The notes: generated from the letters alone by a model not told the origin. DNA of 46,895 nt from CAYMUC01 sp964471865 (GCA_964471865.1 CAYYHU010000015.1:1-46895); one strand, 5' to 3'; shown: positions 8,099 through 16,040, counted from the stretch's first letter. Translations and numbers: made by a program.

Positions 8099-9117
8099 GG
8101 ATACACCCCCACGGCACTGAGTCCGGCGGACTCGTCACATCCCAGCGCCACGTTCGCGGCCTGAACCGCACCGCCCGAGGCGCCCTTGGCGAGATTGTCC
8201 AACGCTGCGATGGCCACCACCCATCCGGTTCGCTCATCGACGCGAGCCGTCACATGGACAGCGTTGGAACCCAGTGTCGCCTTCGTCGATGGTGGGGTCG
8301 CCGACACGTGCGCGAAGGGTTCGTCGGCATACGCCTGGGACAAGGTCGCGAGCGCATCCTCGGTACTGATCGAACTTCCGGGCGCGACCCGTGCGTAACA
8401 GGTGGCGAGAATTCCTCGGCTCATGGGCACCAGATGGGGGGTGAAGAGCACTTGGGCGCCGAGGTTCGCTTCGATTTCGGGGGTGTGGCGATGATCGAGC
8501 AACCCATAGGCGCTCACATCGCCATCGGCGGAGCAGAACAGACTCGGGTGTTTGAGGGTTCTTCCCGCTCCTGAGAGGCCACTCGCGGCGTCCACCACGA
8601 TGCCGGTGGACTCGACCTGGCCGGCATCGAGGAGTGGTGCCAAAGCCAGCGTCGCAGCCGTCACATAACACCCTGGGGTCGCGATCAGATCCGCTGAGGC
8701 CAAGGCCTCGCGATGCCGCTCAGGCAACCCGTACACCGCGCGCGCCAACAGCTCGGGATGGGTGTGCTCGAAGCCGTACCACCCGGGGTAGACGCTGGGA
8801 TCCTTGAATCGGAACGCCGCGGAGAGGTCGATCACACACCCCACGCGTCCTATGAGTTGAGGAGCGAGCTCCATCGAGGCTTCATGGGGCAATCCGAGGA
8901 ACACGGCATCGAGGCCGTCCACGGCATCGAGATCCACCTCGTCGAAGGTGGCATCGCCATAGGCCAGCGCCAAACTCGGATAGAGCCCTGCGAGCGCGCT
9001 GCCGGCCTGGGAGTCGCCCGTGGCCACGACCACGTCGAACTGGGGATGAGCCGCACACAGCCGGAGCAACTCGACCCCGGTATATCCCGAGGCGCCGATG
9101 ATACCGATCGAGAACAT
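8095..9117 (-). CDS. argC: N-acetyl-gamma-glutamyl-phosphate reductase
   Basis: NADPH-dependent reduction of N-acetylglutamyl phosphate to the semialdehyde. From ATG 9117 the protein is 340 residues. The nucleotide motif GIIGASGYTG (5-14) begins almost at the N terminus as in homologues, and the catalytic cysteine is Cys150 in ATPGCY. An upstream in-frame start at 9198 would add 27 residues unlike the family, so it is rejected. It is the first gene of the arginine operon. The start lies directly downstream of a promoter covered by two ARG boxes, and the predicted transcript has almost no leader. Confidence 0.96.
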   Translation of the reverse strand: MFSIGIIGASGYTGVELLRLCAAHPQFDVVVATGDSQAGSALAGLYPSLALAYGDATFDEVDLDAVDGLDAVFLGLPHEASMELAPQLIGRVGCVIDLSAAFRFKDPSVYPGWYGFEHTHPELLARAVYGLPERHREALASADLIATPGCYVTAATLALAPLLDAGQVESTGIVVDAASGLSGAGRTLKHPSLFCSADGDVSAYGLLDHRHTPEIEANLGAQVLFTPHLVPMSRGILATCYARVAPGSSISTEDALATLSQAYADEPFAHVSATPPSTKATLGSNAVHVTARVDERTGWVVAIAALDNLAKGASGGAVQAANVALGCDESAGLSAVGVYP

Positions 9118-9118
9118 A

Positions 9119-9156
9119 GGCGTATGAACATACAGTCTTGCGAATGTCCATACAAC
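9119..9156 (-). promoter_or_regulatory. Pair of ARG boxes (ArgR operator) at the argC promoter
   Basis: Two 12-bp palindromic cores, GTATGAACATAC (9122-9133, symmetric apart from the centre) and GAATGTCCATAC (9142-9153, one mismatch), are spaced 20 bp centre to centre. That is two 18-bp boxes with a 2-bp gap, the arrangement bound by ArgR hexamers in many bacteria. They cover the predicted -35 and -10 boxes of argC, and argR lies in the same operon. This gives a direct mechanism for arginine repression. Confidence 0.75.
9127..9155 (-). promoter_or_regulatory. Predicted argC promoter
   Basis: On the minus strand TTGTAT (9155-9150), a 17-bp spacer and TATGTT (9132-9127) fit a sigma70 promoter. 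Transcription would start about 9120, only a few bases before the ATG at 9117, so the mRNA would be leaderless or nearly so. The -35 box matches consensus at only half its positions. Confidence 0.5.
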
Positions 9157-9254
9157 CCGGTTCTCTCGGTGACGGAATGAGACGTGTCCGGTCGTCACAG
9201 CAGGTCACGCCCCCATGAGGGGCGCGCGCCGAAAGGGCGTGCCACGATGGAGCC

Positions 9255-9875
9255 ATGGCCGACGAGGCGTCCCGCCCCCCTCGGACCTCGACCGCGGGTC
9301 GACTCCTGGTCGCTGCTCCCCTGCTCGACGACCCCAACTTTCGACGCAGTGTCGTGATGATGCTGTCCCATGACCCCAGTGGGGCGCTCGGTCTGGTGCT
9401 CAGTCGCATCGATGCCGAGATTCCCTCTGATGTTCTGGCCCCCTGGGTCGAACGCAGCGCGTCGCCACGATCGGTGTTTGCTGGCGGGCCGGTTCAGACC
9501 GACGGCCTGATCGGCTTGGCCTCGGTACCGTCAGCGAACGCCCACCATCTGGTCGCTGAGGAGTTCGCGTCGGCCTTCGTGCCTCTCGGGGACCGCACTC
9601 TGGTGACGGTGGATCTGGCGCGCAGCGCCGACGACTTCATCATCTCTGGTGGTGGCTTTGATGTGGTCGAGCTGCGCGTGTTTCGCGGCTATTCGGGCTG
9701 GGGGCCGGGGCAACTCGACCATGAACTGGCTCGCGGGGGTTGGATCGTGGTTCCCGCTCGGGCAAGCGATCCCTTCGACGATGATCCCGACTCGTTATGG
9801 CATCGGGTGCTTCGCCGTCAGCGTGGCCGTCTCGCCTGGCTGGGGACCTTCCCTGAGGATCCCAGCTTGAACTGA
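9255..9875 (+). CDS. YqgE/AlgH family protein (UPF0301/DUF179)
   Basis: Conserved cytoplasmic protein of about 206 residues; function unknown. Family features are the N-terminal LLVAAPLLDDPNFRRSVVMML, a GALGLVL segment, the GGPVQ motif (about 75-79) and a C-terminal FRGYSGWGPGQLDHE region followed by a GGWIVVPA segment. It is divergent from argC (137 bp apart) and convergent with pheT, so it interrupts two leftward blocks. ATG 9255 is preceded by GGAG two bases away, a short spacing. A perfect 6-bp inverted repeat, CGCCCC/GGGGCG (9208-9213 and 9219-9224), lies in its upstream region. Confidence 0.85.
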   Translation: MADEASRPPRTSTAGRLLVAAPLLDDPNFRRSVVMMLSHDPSGALGLVLSRIDAEIPSDVLAPWVERSASPRSVFAGGPVQTDGLIGLASVPSANAHHLVAEEFASAFVPLGDRTLVTVDLARSADDFIISGGGFDVVELRVFRGYSGWGPGQLDHELARGGWIVVPARASDPFDDDPDSLWHRVLRRQRGRLAWLGTFPEDPSLN

Positions 9876-9962
9876 ACGGCATCCGAACGTGACAGGGTCA
9901 CACCGATATGGTCCGAGCGGGTGACTGCGACCCCCCGTTTCGTCGGGCCCACCCCGAAGTGA

Positions 9963-12323
9963 TCAGGACCGGAGTCGTCCTCCGACTCCCGCCACCGCGG
10001 CCACACAAGCATCTCGAACCTTTGCGATCTCGGCATCGGTGAGGGTGCGATCGGCGGCCTGGAGCCGAAGCCGATACGCCAGGCTGCGATGCCCGGCGTC
10101 GATTCCGCTCCCCCGGTACACGTCGAACAATCCGAGCTCGGCGAGCAACGCCCCCGCTCCCTGACGCAGCGCCTTGTCGACCTTCTCGGCGGGAACCTCC
10201 TCGGCGACCACGAACGCGAGATCGAGATCGCTCGACGGAAAGCGACTGACCGCCCGAGCCACCGGAACCGGCTCGGGTCGACCGAGGATCTCGGTGAGAT
10301 CCAACTCGAGTACCGCCACCCGCATGCTCAGATCGAAGTCTTCGAGCACCCGAGGATGGATTTCGCCCAGCACGCCCAGAACCTTGGGACCGTTGGTGAG
10401 GCTCGCGGACCGTGTGGGATGCAGACCTTCAGGAACCCGGGACTGTTCGAGTCTCGCTCCCACTCCGAGCGCTGCGGCGATCTCTCGCCACAACGCGACT
10501 GCCGCCGACGCGTCCCGACCGGCGAGCACCACGGCGAGCATTTCGCGTTCATCGGGCAGCGGCAGTCCACCGGGGGGATAGACGTGACCGATTTCGAACA
10601 ACGCCGCGTCATCGCGTCGATGCGACGCGTTGTACGCGACCGCCTGCAGCAATCCCGGGCGGAGACTGGGACGCATGAGACTGGCCTCGGCCACGAGCGG
10701 GTTGGCGATCGGAATCGCCGGCTGATCCAGCCCGGCTCGTTCGAGATCTCCTGGAGCCAGGAACGGGCTGGGCATCGCCTCGGTGATACCGGCTCCGAGC
10801 AGCACCTGGCGAAGTTGGCGACGGCGACGTTGGCGCGGGGACAAGGCGCCATGCACCGTGGAGGTCGGCACGATGCGACCGATCCGGTCGTAGCCGTGAT
10901 GACGAGCGATCTCTTCGATCACGTCGACATCGATGTCACAGTCGGGACGCCATGACGGCAACGAGACCTCGATGACGTCGGCGGCCTCTGATACCGAGCT
11001 CACCTCGAACCCGATCGGTTCGATCAGCGACGCAATGGCATCGACAGAGAACTCCAATCCGAGCACTCGGCGGACCCGGTCGAGACGCACCATGGTCGAG
11101 CGGCGACCGGGAGGGCAGGACTCGGCGACGACATCGACGACACCCTCATGGACGACGAGATCGGGACAGGTGAGGCGCAGAATCTCGACGAACCGAGCCG
11201 CCGCGGCCAGACACCCTTGAGGGTCGACTCCGCGTTCGAATCGGGCCGAGGCTTCGGACCGGAGACCGAGATGGGCCGCGGACTGTCCGATACCGGTGGG
11301 TTCGAACCAGGCGACTTCCAAGGCGATGACCGTGGTCGCGTCGGAGATCTCAGAATCCCGACCGCCCATGATTCCCCCGATTCCCACCGGGACGTCGAGA
11401 GCGTCGCAGATGACGAGATCGCGTGCCGCCAGGGTGCGTTCGACCTCGTCGAGAGTCACGATCGTCTCGCCGTCGCGGGCGCGACGAATACGGAACCCTC
11501 CCCCTCCGAGCGTGTCGAGGTCATATGCGTGGTTGGGAGCGTTGAGCTCCAACATCACCAGGTTGGACGCGTCCACGACGTTGTTGATGGGTCGCATTCC
11601 GCCTGCCAGCAACCGCTGGGCGATATCGACGGGTGATGGCCCCACGACCACATGTGAGATCACCGTGGTGGTGAAACGCCCACATCGATCACCGTCGACG
11701 ATCTCGACAGGAGCCGAACGCAGCGCTCCGGTCGGTTCGAGCACAGGTCGGGGTGGATCGAACCGAACCCCGAGATGAGCAGCCAGGTCCCGAGCGACGC
11801 CGAGATGACCCCAACAATCGGGACGATTCCGGGTCAGGTCCAACTCGAAGACGACATCGGATCGCAACCCCAACGCCTCGCTGTAGGGCTGGCCGAGCGG
11901 GGTGTCCCCCGGCAGGATCCAGATGCCGTCGTGGTCGTTCCCGTCACCGAGTTCGGCGGCCGAACACAACATGCCTTCGGAGTCGATCCCGAGAATTCCG
12001 CGGCGTTCGATGCGACGTCCATCGGGCATCTCGGTTCCCAGCGTGGCCAAGGGCACGACATCTCCGGGTTGCATGTTGAACGCCCCGCACCACACATGGC
12101 GTTCGGTCCCGTCACCGGCATCGACGTACACGCGATGGACCTTGGCGGCATCGGGGTGACGTTCGGTTCGCAGCACCCGCGCCGTGACGACGCCGGGCAC
12201 ACCCCCACCGATGTGATGGATCTCCTCGACCGCGAGTCCGAGCGCGTCCAGAGCCCCGGCCACCGTGTCGACATCGGTGCCGATCGGGGCGAGTTCGTTG
12301 AGCCAGGCCAGAGAAATCCGCAT
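9963..12323 (-). CDS. pheT: Phenylalanine--tRNA ligase beta subunit
   Basis: Beta chain of the alpha2-beta2 phenylalanyl-tRNA synthetase. From ATG 12323 the product is 786 residues. It starts MRISLAWL, then has an EMAP-like tRNA-binding domain (about 35-150, with VTARV and HPDAAKVHR). B3/B4 editing and B5 domains follow in the middle. A C-terminal FDX-ACB anticodon-binding domain (about 690-786) contains SRFPSSDLDLAFVV and SLAYRLRLQ. The upstream start at 12599 lies inside pheS and is rejected. One base separates the pheS stop from this ATG. It is convergent with yqgE, with 87 bp between them that show only weak inverted repeats. Confidence 0.97.
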   Translation of the reverse strand: MRISLAWLNELAPIGTDVDTVAGALDALGLAVEEIHHIGGGVPGVVTARVLRTERHPDAAKVHRVYVDAGDGTERHVWCGAFNMQPGDVVPLATLGTEMPDGRRIERRGILGIDSEGMLCSAAELGDGNDHDGIWILPGDTPLGQPYSEALGLRSDVVFELDLTRNRPDCWGHLGVARDLAAHLGVRFDPPRPVLEPTGALRSAPVEIVDGDRCGRFTTTVISHVVVGPSPVDIAQRLLAGGMRPINNVVDASNLVMLELNAPNHAYDLDTLGGGGFRIRRARDGETIVTLDEVERTLAARDLVICDALDVPVGIGGIMGGRDSEISDATTVIALEVAWFEPTGIGQSAAHLGLRSEASARFERGVDPQGCLAAAARFVEILRLTCPDLVVHEGVVDVVAESCPPGRRSTMVRLDRVRRVLGLEFSVDAIASLIEPIGFEVSSVSEAADVIEVSLPSWRPDCDIDVDVIEEIARHHGYDRIGRIVPTSTVHGALSPRQRRRRQLRQVLLGAGITEAMPSPFLAPGDLERAGLDQPAIPIANPLVAEASLMRPSLRPGLLQAVAYNASHRRDDAALFEIGHVYPPGGLPLPDEREMLAVVLAGRDASAAVALWREIAAALGVGARLEQSRVPEGLHPTRSASLTNGPKVLGVLGEIHPRVLEDFDLSMRVAVLELDLTEILGRPEPVPVARAVSRFPSSDLDLAFVVAEEVPAEKVDKALRQGAGALLAELGLFDVYRGSGIDAGHRSLAYRLRLQAADRTLTDAEIAKVRDACVAAVAGVGGRLRS

Positions 12324-12324
12324 C

Positions 12325-13326
12325 TCAGAACTGCTCCAGGAAGCGCAGGTCGTTGGTGTACATCTCGCGAAGGTCCGCCACCTGATGACGTTCCTTGGCC
12401 ATACGGTCGATACCGAAACCGAACGCGAATCCGCTCCACTCCTCGGGATCGAGACCTCCGGCCCGCAGCACGTTGGGATGCACCATCCCACATCCGCCCA
12501 ACTCGAGCCAGGAACCATCAGGGGTCCGGATGTCGAACTCGGCGGAGGGTTCGGTGAAGGGGAAATACGAAGGTCGCAGACGCGAGGAGAAACCGCCACC
12601 GAAGAAGGCCTTCGTGAACGCCTCGATCGTGCCGGCGAGATGCGCCATGGTGATGTCGCGATCGATCACGAGGCCTTCGATCTGATGGAACACCGGCATA
12701 TGGGTGGCGTCAGGGGTTTCGTTGCGAAAGACCCGTCCGGGCATCACGACGTAGATGGGAGGTGGCTGGGTCTGCATGACCCGGATCTGCACCGGAGACG
12801 TGTGGGTGCGCAACACCGTGGTTCCGGGTTCGCCGTAGTCGAGAAACAACGTGTCCCACATACTGCGTGCCGGATGCGAGGGCGGCATGTTCAACGCCTC
12901 GAAGTTGTACCAGTCCGTCTCGATCTCAGGACCCTCGGCGATCTGGAATCCGAGACCGATGAAAACGTCCTCGAGACGTTCCCAGGCCTGGGTGACGATA
13001 TGGGCATGCCCGCGCCGCGCCGGGACGACGAATTCGGTCAGATCGAGGCGCTCGAGTTCGAGCTGCGCGTCGCGTCGAGCGTTCACAGCCGCGACGAGTC
13101 GTTGCTCGAGGACCCGGGCGATATCGCCACTGGTCTCGTTCAGCGCTTGACCGACGCGCTTCTTGTCCTCCACCGTCTCGAGAGCACCCAGGCGCGCTTT
13201 GAAAGATCCGAGCAGCCCCCTCTTGCCGAGGAGTTCACCCTCGAGAGCCCGAAGTTCCTCGACAGTGGTGGCCGCCTCGATACGAGCGAGGGCCTGGGCG
13301 CGGGCAGTCTGGATCTCGTCGATCAT
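12325..13326 (-). CDS. pheS: Phenylalanine--tRNA ligase alpha subunit
   Basis: Catalytic alpha chain of PheRS, class II synthetase, 333 residues. An N-terminal coiled-coil region (about 10-85) is followed by the class II core with THTSPVQIRVM, GRVFRNETPDATHMPVFHQIEG (motif 2 area) and the motif 3 segment GFAFGFGIDRMAKERH. ATG 13326 overlaps the upstream methyltransferase stop as ATGA. Another ATG at 13332 is a near-equal alternative. It is followed directly by pheT, as in most bacteria. Confidence 0.97.
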   Translation of the reverse strand: MIDEIQTARAQALARIEAATTVEELRALEGELLGKRGLLGSFKARLGALETVEDKKRVGQALNETSGDIARVLEQRLVAAVNARRDAQLELERLDLTEFVVPARRGHAHIVTQAWERLEDVFIGLGFQIAEGPEIETDWYNFEALNMPPSHPARSMWDTLFLDYGEPGTTVLRTHTSPVQIRVMQTQPPPIYVVMPGRVFRNETPDATHMPVFHQIEGLVIDRDITMAHLAGTIEAFTKAFFGGGFSSRLRPSYFPFTEPSAEFDIRTPDGSWLELGGCGMVHPNVLRAGGLDPEEWSGFAFGFGIDRMAKERHQVADLREMYTNDLRFLEQF

Positions 13327-14096
13327 CGGCATCGAACCGTACCTGTCGCTTGGCGGCGCTGACGATTCACTTCGAAACAGATCACGGTGGTCGCCATCGC
13401 CACGTTCAGGCTCTCGGCTGATCCCTCGTGACGAATCGTCACCCACTCGTCCACCGGAGCATCGTGTCGAAGTCCACGAGCCTCGTTTCCCATCACGATC
13501 GCGACGGGTTCACTCCAGTCCACCTCGGCGTATGCCGTCCCATGATGAGACGAGGTCCCCCAGACGCGTCGCCGTGGGGATTTCACCTCGGCGAGTCCGA
13601 GATCGCAGACCACCGGTATGCGAAACACCGATCCCGCCGAGGACCGTACGACCTTGGGATTGCGGACGTCGACGGTGCCCGGAGTCAACACGACGACCTG
13701 AGCTCCCGCGGCTTCGGCTGAACGCAGCATCGTGCCGAGGTTGCCGGGATCAGCCACGCCGTCCGCCACGACCACGAAGTCCGCGGTGTCGAGGAGTTCC
13801 GGATCGGGTTCGACCCATTCGACGATCGCGATGACCGGTTGGGGGGTTTCGGTGGTGGCGACCCGTTCGATCACTCCCGCGGCAAGATGGTGGACCTCGC
13901 CGCCCACCCCGGGAACCGGTGCGGCTCCCGGGGCGCAGAACTGCGATTCGACCACCCATCCGGCGCGGGCCGCCTCCGCGATCAGCACGGCGCCTTCGAC
14001 CACGACGCGTTGTTCGTCCACACGCGCACTGCGGCGCCGTGCAAGGCGCCGCAGCCGCTGGACGTTCCCATGCTGAAAAGCGAGGGGCTGAATCAG
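13323..14096 (-). CDS. TrmH/SpoU family RNA 2'-O-methyltransferase, CTG start
   Basis: SAM-dependent RNA ribose methyltransferase of the SPOUT class, probably acting on 23S rRNA or a tRNA. The product has VVVEGAVLIAEA (substrate-binding domain), then the three SPOUT motifs: VVADGVADPGNLGTMLRSAEAAGA, a middle AIVMGNEARGL and a C-terminal SAESLNVAMATTVICFEV that forms the knot. No ATG, GTG or TTG occurs in frame between the rplT coding region and position about 14010. The CTG at 14096 overlaps the rplT stop as CTGA, has AAGGGAG seven bases upstream, and gives 257 residues, the family length. M. tuberculosis has the homologue tsnR at the same place. The exact RNA target cannot be told. Confidence 0.88.
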   Translation of the reverse strand: MIQPLAFQHGNVQRLRRLARRRSARVDEQRVVVEGAVLIAEAARAGWVVESQFCAPGAAPVPGVGGEVHHLAAGVIERVATTETPQPVIAIVEWVEPDPELLDTADFVVVADGVADPGNLGTMLRSAEAAGAQVVVLTPGTVDVRNPKVVRSSAGSVFRIPVVCDLGLAEVKSPRRRVWGTSSHHGTAYAEVDWSEPVAIVMGNEARGLRHDAPVDEWVTIRHEGSAESLNVAMATTVICFEVNRQRRQATGTVRCR

Positions 14097-14449
14097 GCCA
14101 AGGCTCCCTTGGCGGTATCGACGAGACGAGCGAAGGCCGCCGGATCGCTCACCGCGATCTCGGCGAGGATCTTGCGATCCACTTCGATACCCGCAGCCGA
14201 CAGCCCGGCGATGAACCGGCTGTAGCTCATGTCGTGTTCGCGGCATGCCGCGTTGATGCGCTGGATCCACAGGCGTCGGAACTCGCCCTTGCGAGCCCGG
14301 CGGTCGCGGAATGCGTACTGCCCCGAGCGCATGACCTGCTCGTTGGCGGCCCGATACGACCGGCTCTTGTTGCCGTAGTAGCCCTTGGCCCGTTCGAGCA
14401 CCTGCTTGCGATGCTTCTTGGATCCAACGGCACGCTTCACCCTGGCCAT
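14093..14449 (-). CDS. rplT: 50S ribosomal protein L20
   Basis: Binds 23S rRNA early in large-subunit assembly. The 118-residue protein starts MARVKRAVGSKKHRKQVLE and has the conserved helical core with GYYGNKSRSYR, RDRRARKGEFRRLWIQRINAA and an S/A-rich C-terminal domain. A strong Shine-Dalgarno AGGAGG lies five bases before ATG 14449. It is third in the classical infC-rpmI-rplT operon. Its stop overlaps the CTG start of the methyltransferase. Confidence 0.98.
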   Translation of the reverse strand: MARVKRAVGSKKHRKQVLERAKGYYGNKSRSYRAANEQVMRSGQYAFRDRRARKGEFRRLWIQRINAACREHDMSYSRFIAGLSAAGIEVDRKILAEIAVSDPAAFARLVDTAKGALA

Positions 14450-14510
14450 CGGGTCCTCCTTTCGTGATGTCGTTCAGTGAGATCGGACCCGTAGGGGTCC
14501 CGGGGGGAGA

Positions 14511-14708
14511 TCAGCGCTCGGCGAGCAGACGCTTGATCCGCTTGACGTCGCCGCTGTGCACGTCGACATCGCCGGCGAGCCGACGGGTCCGGGTGCTGGG
14601 CTTCTTTTCGAAGAGGTGCTGGCGCATCGCCTGTTGGCGACGAAGTTTGCCGCTACCGGTCTTCTTGAACCGCTTGGCCGCGGTCTTGGAGGTCTTCATC
14701 TTGGGCAT
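14511..14708 (-). CDS. rpmI: 50S ribosomal protein L35
   Basis: Small basic large-subunit protein, 65 residues. It opens MPKMKTSKTAAKRFKKTGSG, the L35 signature, and continues with a lysine/arginine-rich helix-loop-helix. AGGACG upstream of ATG 14708 serves as ribosome-binding site. It lies 48 bp after infC and 61 bp before rplT. Confidence 0.98.
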   Translation of the reverse strand: MPKMKTSKTAAKRFKKTGSGKLRRQQAMRQHLFEKKPSTRTRRLAGDVDVHSGDVKRIKRLLAER

Positions 14709-14756
14709 GACACACGTCCTGTCAGGTCGGTGGGGGGTGTCGGCGAGCGAGTGAGT

Positions 14757-15395
14757 CTAGGCCGACGGATCGGCCGGCGACTCGGTGGGTACCGACTCGG
14801 CCTCGGCAGCGGAGTCCGCGGCCGCCGGAGACGGTGCGGATGCCGAGGAGTTCTCGGAGCTCTTCTTCGTGGCGGGTCGGCGTTCGGGTGCCAGCACCAT
14901 GGTCATGTTGCGTCCTTCGAGACGGGCTTGGCTTTCCACCCGTCCGAGTTCGCCCACCTGTTCGATCACGGCATCGAGGATCCGGGAGCCGAGTTCGGGG
15001 TGGGCCATTTCACGGCCTCGGAACTGCAGCGTCACCTTCACCTTGTGTCCGTCTTCGAGGAAGTCCTGGAGATGGCGCACTTTGGTGTCGAAGTCACCTT
15101 TGCCGATCTTGGGTCGAAACTTGACCTCTTTGATCGACACATGACTCGCCTTGCGGCGGGACTCCTTGGCCTTTTGGGATTCCTCATATCGGAACTTGCC
15201 GTAGTCCATGATCCGACACACCGGCGGATTGGCCATCGGGGCCACTTCGACCAGGTCGAGATCCATCTGTCGGGCGAGGCCGAGGGCCTCGGGCAACGTC
15301 TTGATTCCGAGCTGGCTCCCGTCGGGAGAGATCAAGCGGACTTCGCGGGCCCGGATTTTTTCGTTGTACCGGGGCTCGTTGGTGGGCGGTGCTAT
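14757..15395 (-). CDS. infC: Translation initiation factor IF-3, ATA start
   Basis: Binds the 30S subunit and discriminates against incorrect start codons. The N-domain begins NEKIRAREVRLISPDGSQLG, followed by a PVCRIMDYGKFRYE linker region and the C-domain with KFRPKIGKGDF and KVTLQFRGREM. A low-complexity Ala/Ser/Glu tail of about 40 residues follows. No ATG, GTG or TTG precedes the conserved NEKIR in frame; a stop lies at 15402-15404. The only plausible start is ATA at 15395, nine bases after AGGAG, giving 212 residues. Unusual AUU/AUA/AUC starts on infC are well known and provide autoregulation by IF-3. A 10-codon upstream ORF (15434-15402) ends inside the ribosome-binding site. Confidence 0.95.
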   Translation of the reverse strand: MAPPTNEPRYNEKIRAREVRLISPDGSQLGIKTLPEALGLARQMDLDLVEVAPMANPPVCRIMDYGKFRYEESQKAKESRRKASHVSIKEVKFRPKIGKGDFDTKVRHLQDFLEDGHKVKVTLQFRGREMAHPELGSRILDAVIEQVGELGRVESQARLEGRNMTMVLAPERRPATKKSSENSSASAPSPAAADSAAEAESVPTESPADPSA

Positions 15396-15612
15396 GGCTG
15401 GTCACTCCTGTGCAACGGGGCGTTCCTCCCTCATCTTCACGGTCGGTTCACGCGAAGCCGACCACGATGAGGGACACCGCCATGCGGAGTCCATCCATCT
15501 CGCCGACCCGGACGCACTCTCACGCTCACACCGACAGAGTCGGACATGATCGAGGTGGCCGGGTGGGGATGAGGTCTTCGACCGCACCCCTCTTCGCCTG
15601 GGTTGTCGCCGG

Positions 15613-15618
15613 TAGGGT
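15613..15618 (+). promoter_or_regulatory. -10 box of a likely leaderless DUF1844 transcript
   Basis: TAGGGT is followed by 7 bases and the GTG start at 15626. The overlapping complement, TACCCT at 15619-15614, is a possible -10 box for infC on the other strand, which would give infC a leader of about 210 bases. No clear -35 boxes are visible. Confidence 0.4.
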
Positions 15619-15625
15619 ACCAGAC

Positions 15626-15973
15626 GTGAGCGATCCCGACACCGGATGGACACCTGACCCCACCGGCGGCGATGAGGCCGCGGCCCTCGACGAGAACGCC
15701 GAAGCGACCATGGCGGCACTCGACGAGGCTCGTTTGCGCCTCGCCTCGGTACCGGCATCGGTCGTCGTGGCCAATCATGCGGTCGGTTTGTACGAACTCG
15801 CCGCGATCCACCTGTCGAGTCCCGAACCGGATCTGGCTGCGGCCGCTTTGGCGATCGACGCCTTTGGTGCGGTCCTCGAGTCGTGTTCAGGCCGACTCGG
15901 TGAGGACGAAGCCACCCTCACCCAGGCGCTGACGACGATCCGCATGGTGTACGTAACCCACACCTCGTCCTGA
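15626..15973 (+). CDS. DUF1844 domain protein
   Basis: Protein of 115 residues divergent from infC. After an acidic, Asp/Glu-rich N terminus (1-30), the region from about 43 to 110 fits DUF1844: an HAVGLYELAAIHL helix, AIDAFGAVLE in place of the usual IDLL-LEEKT helix, and the closing TIRMVYV (family form LRMxYV). The function of DUF1844 is unknown. In many actinobacteria a DUF1844 gene neighbours infC, which suggests a link with translation, but that is inference. GTG 15626 is chosen because of the -10 box 7 bases upstream; the frame is open further upstream without homology. Confidence 0.7.
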   Translation: MSDPDTGWTPDPTGGDEAAALDENAEATMAALDEARLRLASVPASVVVANHAVGLYELAAIHLSSPEPDLAAAALAIDAFGAVLESCSGRLGEDEATLTQALTTIRMVYVTHTSS

Positions 15974-15977
15974 TAGC

Positions 15978-15994
15978 CGGCGCATCGGGCGCCG
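15978..15994 (+). terminator. Possible hairpin terminator after the DUF1844 gene
   Basis: CGGCGC and GCGCCG form a perfect 6-bp stem with a 5-base loop, five bases after the DUF1844 stop and between two convergent genes. No T-run follows, so termination is uncertain. Confidence 0.3.
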
Positions 15995-16040
15995 TTCGGG
16001 CCTCGTAGCGGGTTCTCCATCCGCCAGAGGCCGACCGTTC

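Noticed and set aside
9118..9198. Longer argC start at 9198 giving a 27-residue N-terminal extension
   Set aside because: Homologues begin directly with the nucleotide-binding GASGYTG region, and the extension would overlie the promoter and ARG boxes.
9208..9224. Perfect inverted repeat CGCCCC/GGGGCG between argC and yqgE as an operator
   Set aside because: Six-bp GC-only palindromes are common in this composition. It is away from the ARG boxes and no regulator is implicated.
9876..9962. Possible bidirectional terminator between yqgE and pheT (GTGAC-AGG-GTCAC at 9889-9901 and CCCG/CGGG at 9934-9947)
   Set aside because: The stems are only 4-5 bp and lack T-runs. The region is convergent, so a terminator is expected, but I cannot support one.
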